Assembly (NCBI RefSeq): GCF_035943815.1
Contig: NZ_DASZBU010000011.1
Location: 9,620 to 73,619, forward strand
DNA: 64,000 nt
Source: Frateuria_A sp035943815
GTDB taxonomy: Bacteria; Pseudomonadota; Gammaproteobacteria; Xanthomonadales; Rhodanobacteraceae
Direction: 5' to 3'
Numbering within the stretch: position 1 is the stretch's first letter; each line of letters starts with the position of its first letter. The translations under genes and the position numbers were made by a program. The notes beneath the pieces are model-generated. The model saw only the letters and a program-made list of their open reading frames with translations. It had not been told where the DNA came from and ran no database searches. This document shows positions 18,080 through 26,406 of the stretch, in pieces.

Positions 18080-18361
18080 TCAGCTGCGTTGATGCGGAAC
18101 AGCCGAACCCAGAGGCTCTTCCTCGTCTTCCTGTTCGGGTTCTTCTTCCTCGCGGGCAGGCGTCTGGATAACCTGCGGCACCTGGTTCAACCTACTGCCG
18201 AGTAATGCGGACAGTATCGAGCTGTCGCCTTGCGCTACGGCCGAAACCAGCACCTCGTGCGCATGCTCGCGTTCCAGTAGGCTCGCCAGTTCATTAGCCG
18301 ATGCATGGCGCAGCGAGGCACTGCGGCCGATGGTTTCGAGTGTCTCGATCGTGTCTGCCAT
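18080..18361 (-). CDS. Putative split-borosin precursor peptide, 93 aa
   Basis: Residues 1-56 are helical, with the end SAVAQGDSSILSALLGS, resembling the borosin binding domain of bacterial split precursors such as SonA (typical pattern: ..xxGDxxxLxxLLG). The C-terminal part has a hydrophobic stretch LNQVPQVIQTP (about 58-68), the likely methylated core. A very acidic run of Glu/Asp (about 71-82) and PLGSAVPHQRS follow. It lies 121 bp downstream of a methyltransferase gene of the borosin type and 32 bp upstream of the GGDEF gene. The pairing is strong, but the core position is inferred; no methylation can be seen in sequence. Confidence 0.72.
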   Translation of the reverse strand: MADTIETLETIGRSASLRHASANELASLLEREHAHEVLVSAVAQGDSSILSALLGSRLNQVPQVIQTPAREEEEPEQEDEEEPLGSAVPHQRS

Positions 18362-18448
18362 GGTTATCCCCCCGTATTCGATATATTGGAAAGCGTTCGC
18401 CAGGGTTACCGATCACTCAGACGAAGCCATGCTATGTGTTTATGGTTT

Positions 18449-18475
18449 AACCGCCTCCGGCCAGCGAAGGCGGTT
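18449..18475 (-). terminator. Hairpin between borosin methyltransferase and precursor genes
   Basis: On the minus strand AACCGCCT and AGGCGGTT form an 8-bp stem with an 11-base loop, 8 bp after the methyltransferase stop. Only TAAA follows, so it is a weak intrinsic terminator at best. It could attenuate transcription or set unequal levels of enzyme and substrate. Confidence 0.4.
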
Positions 18476-18482
18476 CCGGTAG

Positions 18483-19319
18483 TCATGCGAGCGCACTGGC
18501 CGTGTCCAGTTCATCGAGCGCTTCGAGCCGCGCATGCATGGCGACATTCGCTTTCAATGCATAAGCCGGTGGAAGGACGACCGTTTCCTCGGGCGTCAAC
18601 GGCGCCTGGGCCAATTCACTCAAGCGCAGGCGACGAATCCTAGGTTGATCGATGGGCAGAGTTGCTGCGCGGTAGACGATAACCGGATGGTCGAGGGGGT
18701 AGTCCCTCCCAAGCAACTCCACCAATAGCTCGCGATAAGCCGAGCCGGTCTGGAAACGTACGAGCGAGCGATCGCCCACCAATCCCACCTGCCACAACAC
18801 CAGATACCCAGCCGGGTCGATGCGGCGTTCATAGAACAGCAACTGGCTCGCCTCGAAGTGCTGGCAGCCGTAGCGGCCGGGGTCGATGCCGAGGTCGGCG
18901 TAAAGGCAGTCCTCGGCGGAGATGCCGGGCTCCATGTGCGCCTCGTAGCCTTCGGCGCGGGCCATCTCGATGGCCTTGTGCGGCGACCAAGCGAAGATGC
19001 CGGGGTGCCCGTAGAAAACGCCGCAGACCCGCTTGCCGGCGCGCACCTCGGTCATCATCAGCTCGACCCACTCGCGGTAGGTCTTCATGCGCGACTTGCC
19101 CTTCGCGTAGTAGGGCTGCAGGCTGCGCACGTCCGGGTGCATGCGTTCGAGCCACAGTTCCACCACGCCGTCGGACAGGCCGGCGAACACCACGTCGGCC
19201 TGCTCGATGTGGCTGCGCGCCAGCGGCGTCAGGTGGGACCCCAGCGTCATCCCCAGGCCGACACAGGCCAGGCGGCCGCGGCGGGGGCTCTCGGGTGCAG
19301 GCAAAACCGGTGTGTTCAT
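18483..19319 (-). CDS. Borosin-type peptide alpha-N-methyltransferase (TP-methylase fold), 278 aa
   Basis: SAM-dependent enzyme predicted to methylate backbone amides of the small partner peptide. The fold is that of tetrapyrrole methylases (ACVGLGMTLGSHLTPLARS at the start), but the diagnostic stretches are those of borosin enzymes: CGVFYGHPGIFAW, EPGISAEDCLYADLGIDPG and CQHFEASQLLFY, then YPLDHPVIVYRA. These match what I remember of SonM. No cobalamin or siroheme genes are nearby, which argues against a role in tetrapyrroles. I chose ATG 19319 (MNTPVLP); the ribosome site is weak. It is a split enzyme, since substrate and catalyst are separate genes. Confidence 0.85.
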   Translation of the reverse strand: MNTPVLPAPESPRRGRLACVGLGMTLGSHLTPLARSHIEQADVVFAGLSDGVVELWLERMHPDVRSLQPYYAKGKSRMKTYREWVELMMTEVRAGKRVCGVFYGHPGIFAWSPHKAIEMARAEGYEAHMEPGISAEDCLYADLGIDPGRYGCQHFEASQLLFYERRIDPAGYLVLWQVGLVGDRSLVRFQTGSAYRELLVELLGRDYPLDHPVIVYRAATLPIDQPRIRRLRLSELAQAPLTPEETVVLPPAYALKANVAMHARLEALDELDTASALA

Positions 19320-19441
19320 TGCGTGATAGTAGGGCAATTTTTACAGGCTCACGCGGGCCTCAGACCTCGCCTGCCGCGGTCATGGTCCAGCCCGGTGCTA
19401 GAGTGCGCCGCCTCGATGCCCACCTCACAGCGAGTGACGCG

Positions 19442-20362
19442 ATGACCTCCCCCGCCCCTAATCCGATCGGCACGCCCGGCGTTCCCTGGGGACCGGCCGA
19501 AGTGGCCGCCTGGCTGGCGCGCCAGGCCCGGCAGCGCAGCTACGAAGCACAGGTGCTGCATGCGGTTGACGCCCTTCGCCCGCGTTTCGACGTGATCCCG
19601 TACGGCCGCCTGGACTACCATCCGGATAGCTACCCGCTGCTGGCAATCAGGAGCCGCGACTGGCGCGAGGACCTGCCCTGCGCGCTGGTGACCGGCGGCG
19701 TGCATGGCTACGAGACCAGCGGCGTGCATGGGGCGCTCGAGTTCGTCGACCGGCACGCATCGGCATGCGCGGGGCGGATCAATCTGCTTGTGGCGCCCTG
19801 CGTGAGTCCCTGGGGCTACGAGCGCATCCATCGCTGGAACGCGCTGGCGATCGATCCCAACCGCTCGTTTCGTGCGGACAGCCCGGCGCCGGAATCGGCC
19901 GCGCTGATGGCTTTGGTCGAGCCGCTGCGCGGACGCGTACTGGTGCACGTCGATCTGCATGAGACCACCGATACCGACGAGTCGGAGTTCCGCCCGGCGC
20001 TGGCCGCGCGCGACGGCGTGGCCTACGTACCGGGCGAAATCCCCGACGGCTTCTACCTGGTCGACGACGAGGATGCGCCGCAACCGGCCTTCCAGCAGGC
20101 GGTGATCGAGGCGGTGAGCAAGGTCACCCATATCGCGCCGGCGGACGCCGAGGGCCGGATCATCGGCTCGCCGGTGGTGGCGCCGGGGGTGATCCGCTAT
20201 CCGCTGCGCCGGCTCGGGCTTTGCGCGGGCATCACCGACGCGCGCTACAAGACCACCACCGAGGTCTATCCGGACAGCCCGCGCGCCAGCCCCGAGCAAT
20301 GCAATGCGGCGCAGGCTGTGGCGGTGTGCGCGGCGATCGACTTCGCGCTGGCGCACGCCTGA
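19442..20362 (+). CDS. M14-type zinc carboxypeptidase-like protein, 306 aa
   Basis: Cytoplasmic metallopeptidase or deacylase of the M14/succinylglutamate desuccinylase group. Zinc ligands are likely His88 and Glu91 in GGVHGYETSG, with His169 or His173 in HVDLHETTD. The catalytic Glu is probably in KTTTEVYPD near the end. The arrangement DPNRSF after the first motif is typical. ATG 19442 starts a clean frame; there is no signal peptide. It diverges from the methyltransferase gene, sharing a 122-bp interval. The natural substrate is unknown. Confidence 0.8.
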   Translation: MTSPAPNPIGTPGVPWGPAEVAAWLARQARQRSYEAQVLHAVDALRPRFDVIPYGRLDYHPDSYPLLAIRSRDWREDLPCALVTGGVHGYETSGVHGALEFVDRHASACAGRINLLVAPCVSPWGYERIHRWNALAIDPNRSFRADSPAPESAALMALVEPLRGRVLVHVDLHETTDTDESEFRPALAARDGVAYVPGEIPDGFYLVDDEDAPQPAFQQAVIEAVSKVTHIAPADAEGRIIGSPVVAPGVIRYPLRRLGLCAGITDARYKTTTEVYPDSPRASPEQCNAAQAVAVCAAIDFALAHA

Positions 20363-20383
20363 GCGACGCGTGGGCGCCCCGGC

Positions 20384-21217
20384 TCAGTGCCTAGCCGGGT
20401 TCCACTTCAACACGGTGATCACCGGGAAGTGGTCGGACGGATAGCGCTCGCCCTCGTGGGTGGTCACCGTCTCGTAGCGGGTGGGCGTGAAGCCGCGCAC
20501 CAGGATCCAGTCGATGCGCCGGTCGGGCGTGCCGGTGAAGTTGTGGAAGGTCGCCTCCGGCCCGACCGGATGGGCGACGGCCTCGCGCGCATCGCGCAGT
20601 CCCTTGGTCAGCAGGGCGTGGGCCTCGCTGGAAGGATCGGTGTTGAAGTCGCCGGTGATCACCACCGCCGCGTCGGCCGGTAGCTTCGCCACGCGGTCGT
20701 GGATCTCCCGCGCGGCGCGGGTGCGCGCGTCGGTGTCCTGGTCGCGGTAGGGAAAATGGGTGTTGTAGTAGTAGAAGCGGCGGCCGCGACGATCCTCGAA
20801 ATGCGCCCAGGTGACCATGCGCGGCAGCGGGTGGCCCCAGCTGATGCTGCCGGGCACGTCCGGCGTATCCGACAGCCAGAAGTTGCCCGAGTCGAGCAAG
20901 CGCAGCCGGTCGCGCCGGTAGAACACCCCCATGTGCTCGTCGCGGTCGCCGCCGTAGCGGCCTTCGCCGAACCACGCGTAGTCGGGCAGCTTGCCGACGA
21001 TGTAGTCGCCCTGCAGCTTGTAGAGCTCCTGCGTGCCCATCACGTCGGGGTGCTGCTCGCGGATGGTCTGCACCATCAGGTCCCGGCGACGTTCCCATCG
21101 GTTGGGGCCGTCGCTGGCGAGCGGCAGGCGCACGTTGAAGCTCATCACGCGCAGCGTCTGCGCGGGCAGCGGCCCGGCCAGGGCGAGCGCGGCGATCAGG
21201 ATCAGCCACAGGCGCAT
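20384..21217 (-). CDS. Secreted endonuclease/exonuclease/phosphatase-family protein, 277 aa
   Basis: Metal-dependent phosphodiesterase fold. A signal peptide (MRLWLILIAALALAGPLPAQ) precedes MSFNVRLPLASDG, then GTQELYKLQ (metal Glu), YYYNTHFPYRD, TGDFNTDPSS and the closing YPSDHFPV, all standard EEP motifs. ATG 21217 is the only start that gives the signal peptide. It could hydrolyse nucleic acid, phospholipid or inositol phosphates in the periplasm; the sequence does not decide. It converges on the M14 gene, leaving a 21-bp gap. Confidence 0.88.
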   Translation of the reverse strand: MRLWLILIAALALAGPLPAQTLRVMSFNVRLPLASDGPNRWERRRDLMVQTIREQHPDVMGTQELYKLQGDYIVGKLPDYAWFGEGRYGGDRDEHMGVFYRRDRLRLLDSGNFWLSDTPDVPGSISWGHPLPRMVTWAHFEDRRGRRFYYYNTHFPYRDQDTDARTRAAREIHDRVAKLPADAAVVITGDFNTDPSSEAHALLTKGLRDAREAVAHPVGPEATFHNFTGTPDRRIDWILVRGFTPTRYETVTTHEGERYPSDHFPVITVLKWNPARH

Positions 21218-21302
21218 GGGATTCTCCGGCAGGGGGAAGTCGTGCCCGCAACAGGGTAACGTGTGCGGGCGCGCTGTGGCGTCTGGTGTGTGAGGTGAAC
21301 CG

Positions 21303-21815
21303 ATGGTCCCGATGAGAACGGCGCGGCTGGTCATCCAGCCGTTGGGTCTGGACGACGATGCATTCGTCCTGCGGTTGCTCAACGAGCCGAGCTTCATGGA
21401 GAACATCGCCGACAAGGGCGTGCGCGACCTGGACGGCGCCCGTGCCTACCTGCGTGACGGGCCGCTGGCCAGCTACGCGCGGCACGGCTTCGGGCTCTGG
21501 CGCGTCGGGTTGGCAGGGGATGGCACGGCGATCGGCATGGCCGGGCTGCTGAAGCGTGATTACCTGGACGGCATCGACATCGGCTACGCGTTCCTGCCCG
21601 AATACACCGGCCAGGGCTACGCGCTGGAAGCGACCCGCGCCGTCATGGAACACGCCCGGCAGCTGTCGGGCGTGCGTGGCGTGCTGGCGATCGTGAGCGA
21701 GCACAACGTCCGCTCGATCGGCCTGCTGGGCAAGCTCGGCTTCCAGCCTGACGGCAGCGTGCGCATTCCCGGGTCGGACGAAACCGTCCGCCGGTTTGCC
21801 GCGACCTTCGTATAG
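21303..21815 (+). CDS. RimJ/RimL-type GNAT acetyltransferase, 170 aa
   Basis: Acetyltransferase with the RimJ-like start MRTARLVIQPLGLDDDAFVLRLLNEPSF. The acetyl-CoA region is IGYAFLPEYTGQGYALEATRA, and SEHNVRSIGLLGKLGF is the family C-terminal motif (N-x-x-S-x-x-L-x-x-x-G-F). It lacks a membrane segment and should act in the cytoplasm on a protein N-terminus or small amine. It diverges from the phosphatase gene. Confidence 0.85.
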   Translation: MVPMRTARLVIQPLGLDDDAFVLRLLNEPSFMENIADKGVRDLDGARAYLRDGPLASYARHGFGLWRVGLAGDGTAIGMAGLLKRDYLDGIDIGYAFLPEYTGQGYALEATRAVMEHARQLSGVRGVLAIVSEHNVRSIGLLGKLGFQPDGSVRIPGSDETVRRFAATFV

Positions 21816-21830
21816 GTCGCGCGGGGGCGC

Positions 21831-21989
21831 CTAGGACTTCTTGCCGCCGCCGTCCTGCTTGTTCACCGTGGCCCAGGCAATACGCTCGGCGGATTCCTGC
21901 GACTTGCCTTCCTTTTTCTCGCTTTGCTCGATGTGTTGGGCCTGGCGCTTCTGCTTGTCCGTGTAGGAGGACTTGTCACCCTTGGGCAT
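21831..21989 (-). CDS. Small hydrophilic stress-type protein, 52 aa
   Basis: The sequence starts MPKGDKSSYTDKQKRQAQHI, continues EQSEKKEGKSQESAERIAWA and ends TVNKQDGGGKKS. This charged, presumably disordered type (MPKGDKS.YTDKQKRKA.H...AWATVNK..GGGKKS) is widespread in proteobacteria and often labelled, without good reason, as plasmid stabilisation protein. It probably acts as a stress-induced hydrophilin. It converges on the GNAT gene with a 15-bp gap. Confidence 0.75.
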   Translation of the reverse strand: MPKGDKSSYTDKQKRQAQHIEQSEKKEGKSQESAERIAWATVNKQDGGGKKS

Positions 21990-22290
21990 GGCATGGCTCC
22001 GTGGTGGGGTGAACGGACGCTAGCGCGCCGGGGGTGAATGCGGGGTCGCCGCGGGCCCAAGGCGAGCGCACAGGCTCAAGCCGGCCAATGGGTGAGCTTG
22101 CTTGTGCTTCAGGTGGCCGCCTACACCATAGAGGCACCTGCACCGCTTCGTGTCTCCATGCTCTTCATTCTCGTTGGCCCGGCGATGGATGCCCGGCTAT
22201 CACGCCTGCCTGCGCAGGATCGCCATGGCGGCGCTGGCCTTCCTGGGGCCCCGATGTGCCGGCCTCAACCGCTGGCCGCAAGGCGCGCGC
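21990..22290. other. 301-bp interval before the phospholipase D gene
   Basis: It contains the promoters of the divergent small protein and the phospholipase D gene. The phospholipase frame is open upstream to 22150, with alternative starts, but that extension is Arg/Cys-rich without a signal pattern. Nothing else is recognisable. Confidence 0.35.
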
Positions 22291-23568
22291 ATGCGTAAGT
22301 GGCTGCGTCCCCTCGGCCTAGGCCTGGCCGGGCTTCTCTGCATCGGCCTGGCCGGGCTCACCGTCGGCAACGTGCTGCCCGAAGGGCATGGCCTGGCGCA
22401 GGCGCCCAGCCACGTCGCGCCGGTACAGAGCGACGGCTTCCGGCGCGAGGCGGTGGCGCTGCTGGACAGCCCGGTGACGCAAGGCGACGCCGTGGCCGAC
22501 CTGCAGAACGGCGACGCCTACTTCCCGGCGATGCTCGCCGACATCCGCTCGGCCCGGCACAGCATCGAGCTGGAAAGCTACATCCTGCGTCCCGGGCATA
22601 TCGCGCAGACCTTCGTGGCCGCGCTTTCCGAGCGCGCGCGCGCCGGGGTGAAGGTGCGCATGGTGGTCGACTGGATGGGTTCGCGCGGCAACGAGGCGGA
22701 CGCCGAGCGATTGCGCGCGGCCGGCGTGGAATTCCGCTTCTTCCGCCCGCCGCGGTTGGGCGACCTGGACCGCCTGAACAAGCGCACCCACCGCAAGCTG
22801 ATGGTGGTGGACGACCGCATCGCCTATACCGGCGGCATGGGCATCGACGATGCGTGGCTGGGCGATGCGCGCAACGGCACGCAGAAGCGCGACATGATGT
22901 TCCGCATCCAGGGGCCGGTGGTGGCCCGCATGCGCGGGGTGTTCGAGGAAAACTGGCTCGCCACCGGCGGCAAGCCGTTGCCGGCGTTCGCTCAGGCGGC
23001 CGCCGGGCCGCCGGGCGATCTGCCGGTGCAAGTGGTCGCCAGCGCCGACCGCGTGGGCGACTACAAGTCGCAGCGGCTGTTCCTGCTCGCCATCGCCGGC
23101 GCGCGCCGCTCGATCGACCTGCAGGCGTCCTACTTCGTGCCCGACGAGCCGGCGCGCCGCGCGCTGATGGCGGCGCTCGCGCGCGGGGTGAAGGTGCGCA
23201 TCATCGTCGAAGGCGACCATGTGGACGGGCATATGGTCGGCGACGCCTCGCGCACCTACTGGGGTCCGTTCATCGCCGCGGGGGCGCAGATCTACCGCTA
23301 CGGCCCGTCGCTGTTCCACAGCAAGCTGATGATCGTGGACGACTACCTCACCATTGCAGGGTCCGCCAACTTCGACAGCCGCTCCTTCTACCTCAACGAC
23401 GAGGCGAACATCGTGGTCTACGACGGCGGCTTCGCGCGGCACATGGACGGAGTGTTCGAACGCGACCTTGCGGTCTGCGGCCTGGTGTCGCTGGAGCACC
23501 TGCACGCTCGCCCCTGGTCGCAGCGTCTCAGCGATAGGTTCTGGGCCAGCTTCGCCTCGCAGCTCTGA
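22291..23568 (+). CDS. Phospholipase D / cardiolipin synthase-like protein, 425 aa
   Basis: Phosphatidyl-transfer enzyme with two HKD motifs: HRKLMVVDDRIAYTGGMGI (first half) and HSKLMIVDDYLTIAGSANFD (second half). An N-terminal membrane segment (LGLGLAGLLCIGLAGLTVG) anchors it, consistent with cardiolipin synthase (ClsB/C-like) in the inner membrane. ATG 22291 starts just before the membrane segment. It most likely makes cardiolipin from phosphatidylglycerol or phosphatidylethanolamine; a phosphodiesterase role is also possible. Confidence 0.88.
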   Translation: MRKWLRPLGLGLAGLLCIGLAGLTVGNVLPEGHGLAQAPSHVAPVQSDGFRREAVALLDSPVTQGDAVADLQNGDAYFPAMLADIRSARHSIELESYILRPGHIAQTFVAALSERARAGVKVRMVVDWMGSRGNEADAERLRAAGVEFRFFRPPRLGDLDRLNKRTHRKLMVVDDRIAYTGGMGIDDAWLGDARNGTQKRDMMFRIQGPVVARMRGVFEENWLATGGKPLPAFAQAAAGPPGDLPVQVVASADRVGDYKSQRLFLLAIAGARRSIDLQASYFVPDEPARRALMAALARGVKVRIIVEGDHVDGHMVGDASRTYWGPFIAAGAQIYRYGPSLFHSKLMIVDDYLTIAGSANFDSRSFYLNDEANIVVYDGGFARHMDGVFERDLAVCGLVSLEHLHARPWSQRLSDRFWASFASQL

Positions 23569-23668
23569 ACTCGCCTGGGTTTGATCCGCCTGGGCGCGCG
23601 GCCGGCTAGAATCGCGGCTCGTTCGGTCCGGCCACGGCGGCCGGGCCTGCCCAGCGGAGGAGACGGCG

Positions 23669-24187
23669 ATGGAAGAAGGGATGAAACGGTGCCCGGCCTG
23701 CGCGGAGCTCATCCAGGCCGCTGCGCACAAGTGTCGCTACTGCGGCACCGACCTGGACAGCTACGTCGCCGCGCACGAGGCGACGGTGGAGCAGACGCTG
23801 TTCTCGGGCCACCCCCGGGTGATCTACAGCTTCGGCCAATACGTGCTGGCGGTGTGTACGCTGGGCCTGGCGCTGCTGGTCTACTGGGTGCGCAGCCTCA
23901 GCATCACCTTCATCGTCACCACACAACGCGTGCAGGTCGAGCGTGGCCTGTTCTCCAAGGCCAAGGACAGCCTGGAGCTGTTCCGGGTGGATCACTTCGA
24001 CGTGCTCAAGCCCTTGGGGATGCGCGTGCTGGGGCTATGCCAGGTACACCTGCATTCGTCCGATCCGGGCATGTCGTCGGTGTACCTCTACGGCATCCCC
24101 GGCCTGGAGGCGATGGCCGACACGCTGCGCGACTGCTCGCTGCGCGAGCGCGCCCGCAGGCGCGTGCTGCCGATGGAGCAGATGTAG
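23669..24187 (+). CDS. Zinc-ribbon plus bacterial PH-domain membrane protein, 172 aa
   Basis: A zinc ribbon (CPAC at 8-11 and CRYC at 22-25, in the typical double-zinc-ribbon phrase KRCPACAELIQAAAHKCRYCG) is followed by a membrane segment (YVLAVCTLGLALLVYWV). A bPH2/YdbS-like domain comes next (TFIVTTQRVQVERGLFSK, DHFDVLKPLGMRVLG). Such proteins are inner-membrane and of unknown role. The gene stands alone, with a GGAGGAG ribosome site. Confidence 0.82.
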   Translation: MEEGMKRCPACAELIQAAAHKCRYCGTDLDSYVAAHEATVEQTLFSGHPRVIYSFGQYVLAVCTLGLALLVYWVRSLSITFIVTTQRVQVERGLFSKAKDSLELFRVDHFDVLKPLGMRVLGLCQVHLHSSDPGMSSVYLYGIPGLEAMADTLRDCSLRERARRRVLPMEQM

Positions 24188-24370
24188 CCCTCGAGCCGAT
24201 ACTGGGGGTAATGCGGCCGCGTGGATCCTTTCCCGTTTACGGGGGAAGTTGCCCGCAAGGCGGATGGAAGATGCCTTGCTTAGGCCCGCCAGGAGCACCC
24301 CATCGTCTTGCCGGTACCTGTTCGTGCTTCGCAGGGAAAGGCACGGTGGCGGGTGCACGCTGGCGGCGCC

Positions 24371-25261
24371 TTACGTAGTCGGCAACTCGCCCAGCGACGC
24401 TGCGATCCTGCCCACTTCGGCCAGCACCATGCTGCGCACGGTGGCGTCGGCCGCGGGCGCGACGTAGTAGGCGGCCACCAGCAGCGGTGGCCGGTGCGGC
24501 GGAAAGAGGATCGCGACATCGTTGCTTTCGCCCGCGGGGCCGCTGCCGGTCTTGTCGCCGGCGCTCCAGCCGGCGGGCAGGCCGGCGCGCAGCCGGTCGG
24601 TGCCGGTGAGGCAGCCGCGCATCCAGGCCAGCAATCGCTTGCGGGACGCGTCCGACAGTACATCGCCGAGCAGGATGCGCTGCAGCGCATCGACCGCGGC
24701 ATCGGGCGTGGTGGTGTCCCGCGCATCGCCGGGCTGACCGACGTTGAGTTCCGGCTCGGTGCGGTCCAGCCGGGTCACCGTATCGCCCAGGCCGCGGGCG
24801 AACGCGGTCACCGCCTGCGGGCCGCCCAGGCTGGAGAGCAGCAGGTTGGCGGCCGCATTGTCGCTGACGGTGATCGTCGCCCCGCACAGCTCGTCCACCC
24901 GCATGCCCGGTTCGCCGGTGTGCAAGCGGGTGATCGGCGAGTGGCCGAGCAGCGCATCGCGGCCGAATGCCACGCGGCGCTCCGGCCGCTCGAGTCCGTG
25001 GTCGATGCGTGCCAGCACCGCGGCCACCGCCAGCACCTTGAACGTGCTGCACATGAGGAAGCGCTCGCCGCCGCGATGGGCGATCCGGTGTCCGCCGCCG
25101 GTATCCAGGATCGCCACACCCAGCCGTCCGCCATGGCGGCGTTCCAGTGCGGCGAGGCGGACGGCCGGGTCCGTCCCGGCGGCGCCACGCGCGGCGTGGG
25201 CCAGCGTGGCAGGCAACAGGGCGCCCAGCAGGCTGCCCTTGATGAAGTCGCGGCGTTTCAT
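24371..25261 (-). CDS. Class A beta-lactamase, L2-like, 296 aa
   Basis: Periplasmic serine hydrolase that opens the beta-lactam ring. A twin-arginine-type signal (MKRRDFIKGSLLGALLP) suggests Tat export. Active-site motifs are complete: Ser72-Thr-Phe-Lys75, SDN (in TVSDNAAAN), EPELN of the omega loop and KTGSG. Cys precedes the serine (CSTFK), but the partner Cys238 of carbapenemases is absent (KTGSGPAGESN), so a cephalosporinase/L2-like spectrum is more likely. No AmpR-type regulator gene is adjacent. It is probably an intrinsic chromosomal gene. Confidence 0.92.
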   Translation of the reverse strand: MKRRDFIKGSLLGALLPATLAHAARGAAGTDPAVRLAALERRHGGRLGVAILDTGGGHRIAHRGGERFLMCSTFKVLAVAAVLARIDHGLERPERRVAFGRDALLGHSPITRLHTGEPGMRVDELCGATITVSDNAAANLLLSSLGGPQAVTAFARGLGDTVTRLDRTEPELNVGQPGDARDTTTPDAAVDALQRILLGDVLSDASRKRLLAWMRGCLTGTDRLRAGLPAGWSAGDKTGSGPAGESNDVAILFPPHRPPLLVAAYYVAPAADATVRSMVLAEVGRIAASLGELPTT

Positions 25262-25511
25262 GGCTTGCCACCAGTCCCGAACAGTGGCCCCCGATGATGC
25301 GCGAACCGTGGGCCGATTTGCGGCTACCGGACGGGCGCCGCCCGGGCGGCCATCGCACCGCCGGGAAGGAGGGGCGAGGCTGGGCCTGCCCACGGTACAT
25401 CACAGCATCCGGCCATACCGCGCGGGCAACACGGATCACTTATGCTGATATCCGGGGTGAAGGGGCCATCATCAACCGGCAGTCCAGCGGTTGCACCAGG
25501 AGGGTATGCAC

Positions 25512-25985
25512 ATGAACAGGGCTCGGTTTTTTTTTGCTGTGTCGATAGCGCTGGTTGCACCAGGCACGTTTGCGCAACAAAGCCATACACAGCAGGATCC
25601 GTCGATTGAGCGGATGCGCCGCGAACAACAAAACATCGACCGCATGACGCAGAACAACAGCAGGCGGTTCGAAAACGGCGATCGCCAGTCCTGGCTCCGC
25701 TCCATGGACAACCTCGTCAAGTTGCGCGCCAAGCTTGCCGAGGCATGGCAAACCATGGGGATGTCACCCCAGGGAGCCAAGCTGGTCGCCGATGCCTATG
25801 ACCCGGAGCGGGCAGCGCACCTGCATCGCACGAGCCTGCGAGGCAAAAGCGGTCAGGAGGTCGCGCAGCTGCTGCAGGCAGCGGTGAGGGAAAAGCGCTA
25901 CCTGGCCGCCGACCAGATGCTCATCGAATACCAGCAGCAGAAACTCAGTATTCCCGAGTCCGGCAATCCACGCACCATGGATTGA
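25512..25985 (+). CDS. Secreted helical protein of unknown function, 157 aa
   Basis: A signal peptide (MNRARFFFAVSIALVAPGTFAQ) precedes a Gln/Arg-rich helical domain (IERMRREQQNIDRMTQNNSR). A conserved-looking middle follows (LVKLRAKLAEAWQTMGMSPQ) and then a C-terminal part. ATG 25512 is eight bases after AGGAGG; the ATG at 25506 is too close. No family is recognised. It could be periplasmic. Confidence 0.65.
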   Translation: MNRARFFFAVSIALVAPGTFAQQSHTQQDPSIERMRREQQNIDRMTQNNSRRFENGDRQSWLRSMDNLVKLRAKLAEAWQTMGMSPQGAKLVADAYDPERAAHLHRTSLRGKSGQEVAQLLQAAVREKRYLAADQMLIEYQQQKLSIPESGNPRTMD

Positions 25986-26005
25986 GGCATCCGCATGGAT
26001 GCCAG

Positions 26006-26194
26006 CTACCGGCGCACGTAATCCTGCGCCGGTCGCTCGCCTTTCTGGCGCTGGTTGTCCTCGCCGGTATCGTTTCTGGCATCGCCGCCGGCCGTGGTAT
26101 CGGCGGGCCGTTTGGGCGCTTCGTTGCCAGGGTGGCCGGCAGCATGTTTCTTCTGCTCGTCCCCCGTACCCTTGCCCGGACGCGATGTGCTCAT
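26006..26194 (-). CDS. Small charged disordered protein, 62 aa
   Basis: It starts MSTSRPGKGTGDEQKKHAAG and is rich in Gly, Lys, Asp and Gln with no hydrophobic core. AAGGAG lies seven bases upstream of ATG 26194. It resembles other small stress-type hydrophilic proteins in this region. It converges on the secreted protein gene, with a 20-bp gap. No function can be assigned. Confidence 0.5.
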   Translation of the reverse strand: MSTSRPGKGTGDEQKKHAAGHPGNEAPKRPADTTAGGDARNDTGEDNQRQKGERPAQDYVRR

Positions 26195-26406
26195 GGCCAT
26201 TCTCCTTGGAAACATCGCGCCATTGTCGGCATGGGCATGGAAGAGCGCGTGAGCGGTGGTGGGCGTCATCGACGGGGCCGCCCGGACATGCGCTTGGCTT
26301 TTGGGCGGGCGGTCACACTCCATGTCGCACCGCTCCCGCCATTTTCATCTGTCCGTGATGCCGACCCGTCCCACCATGGGCCCGGTCCAGGCAGAGGAGC
26401 ATGTCG

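Noticed and set aside
18483..19319. Uroporphyrinogen or precorrin methyltransferase
   Set aside because: The fold fits, but the motifs and the small partner gene fit borosin enzymes better, and no tetrapyrrole pathway gene is nearby.
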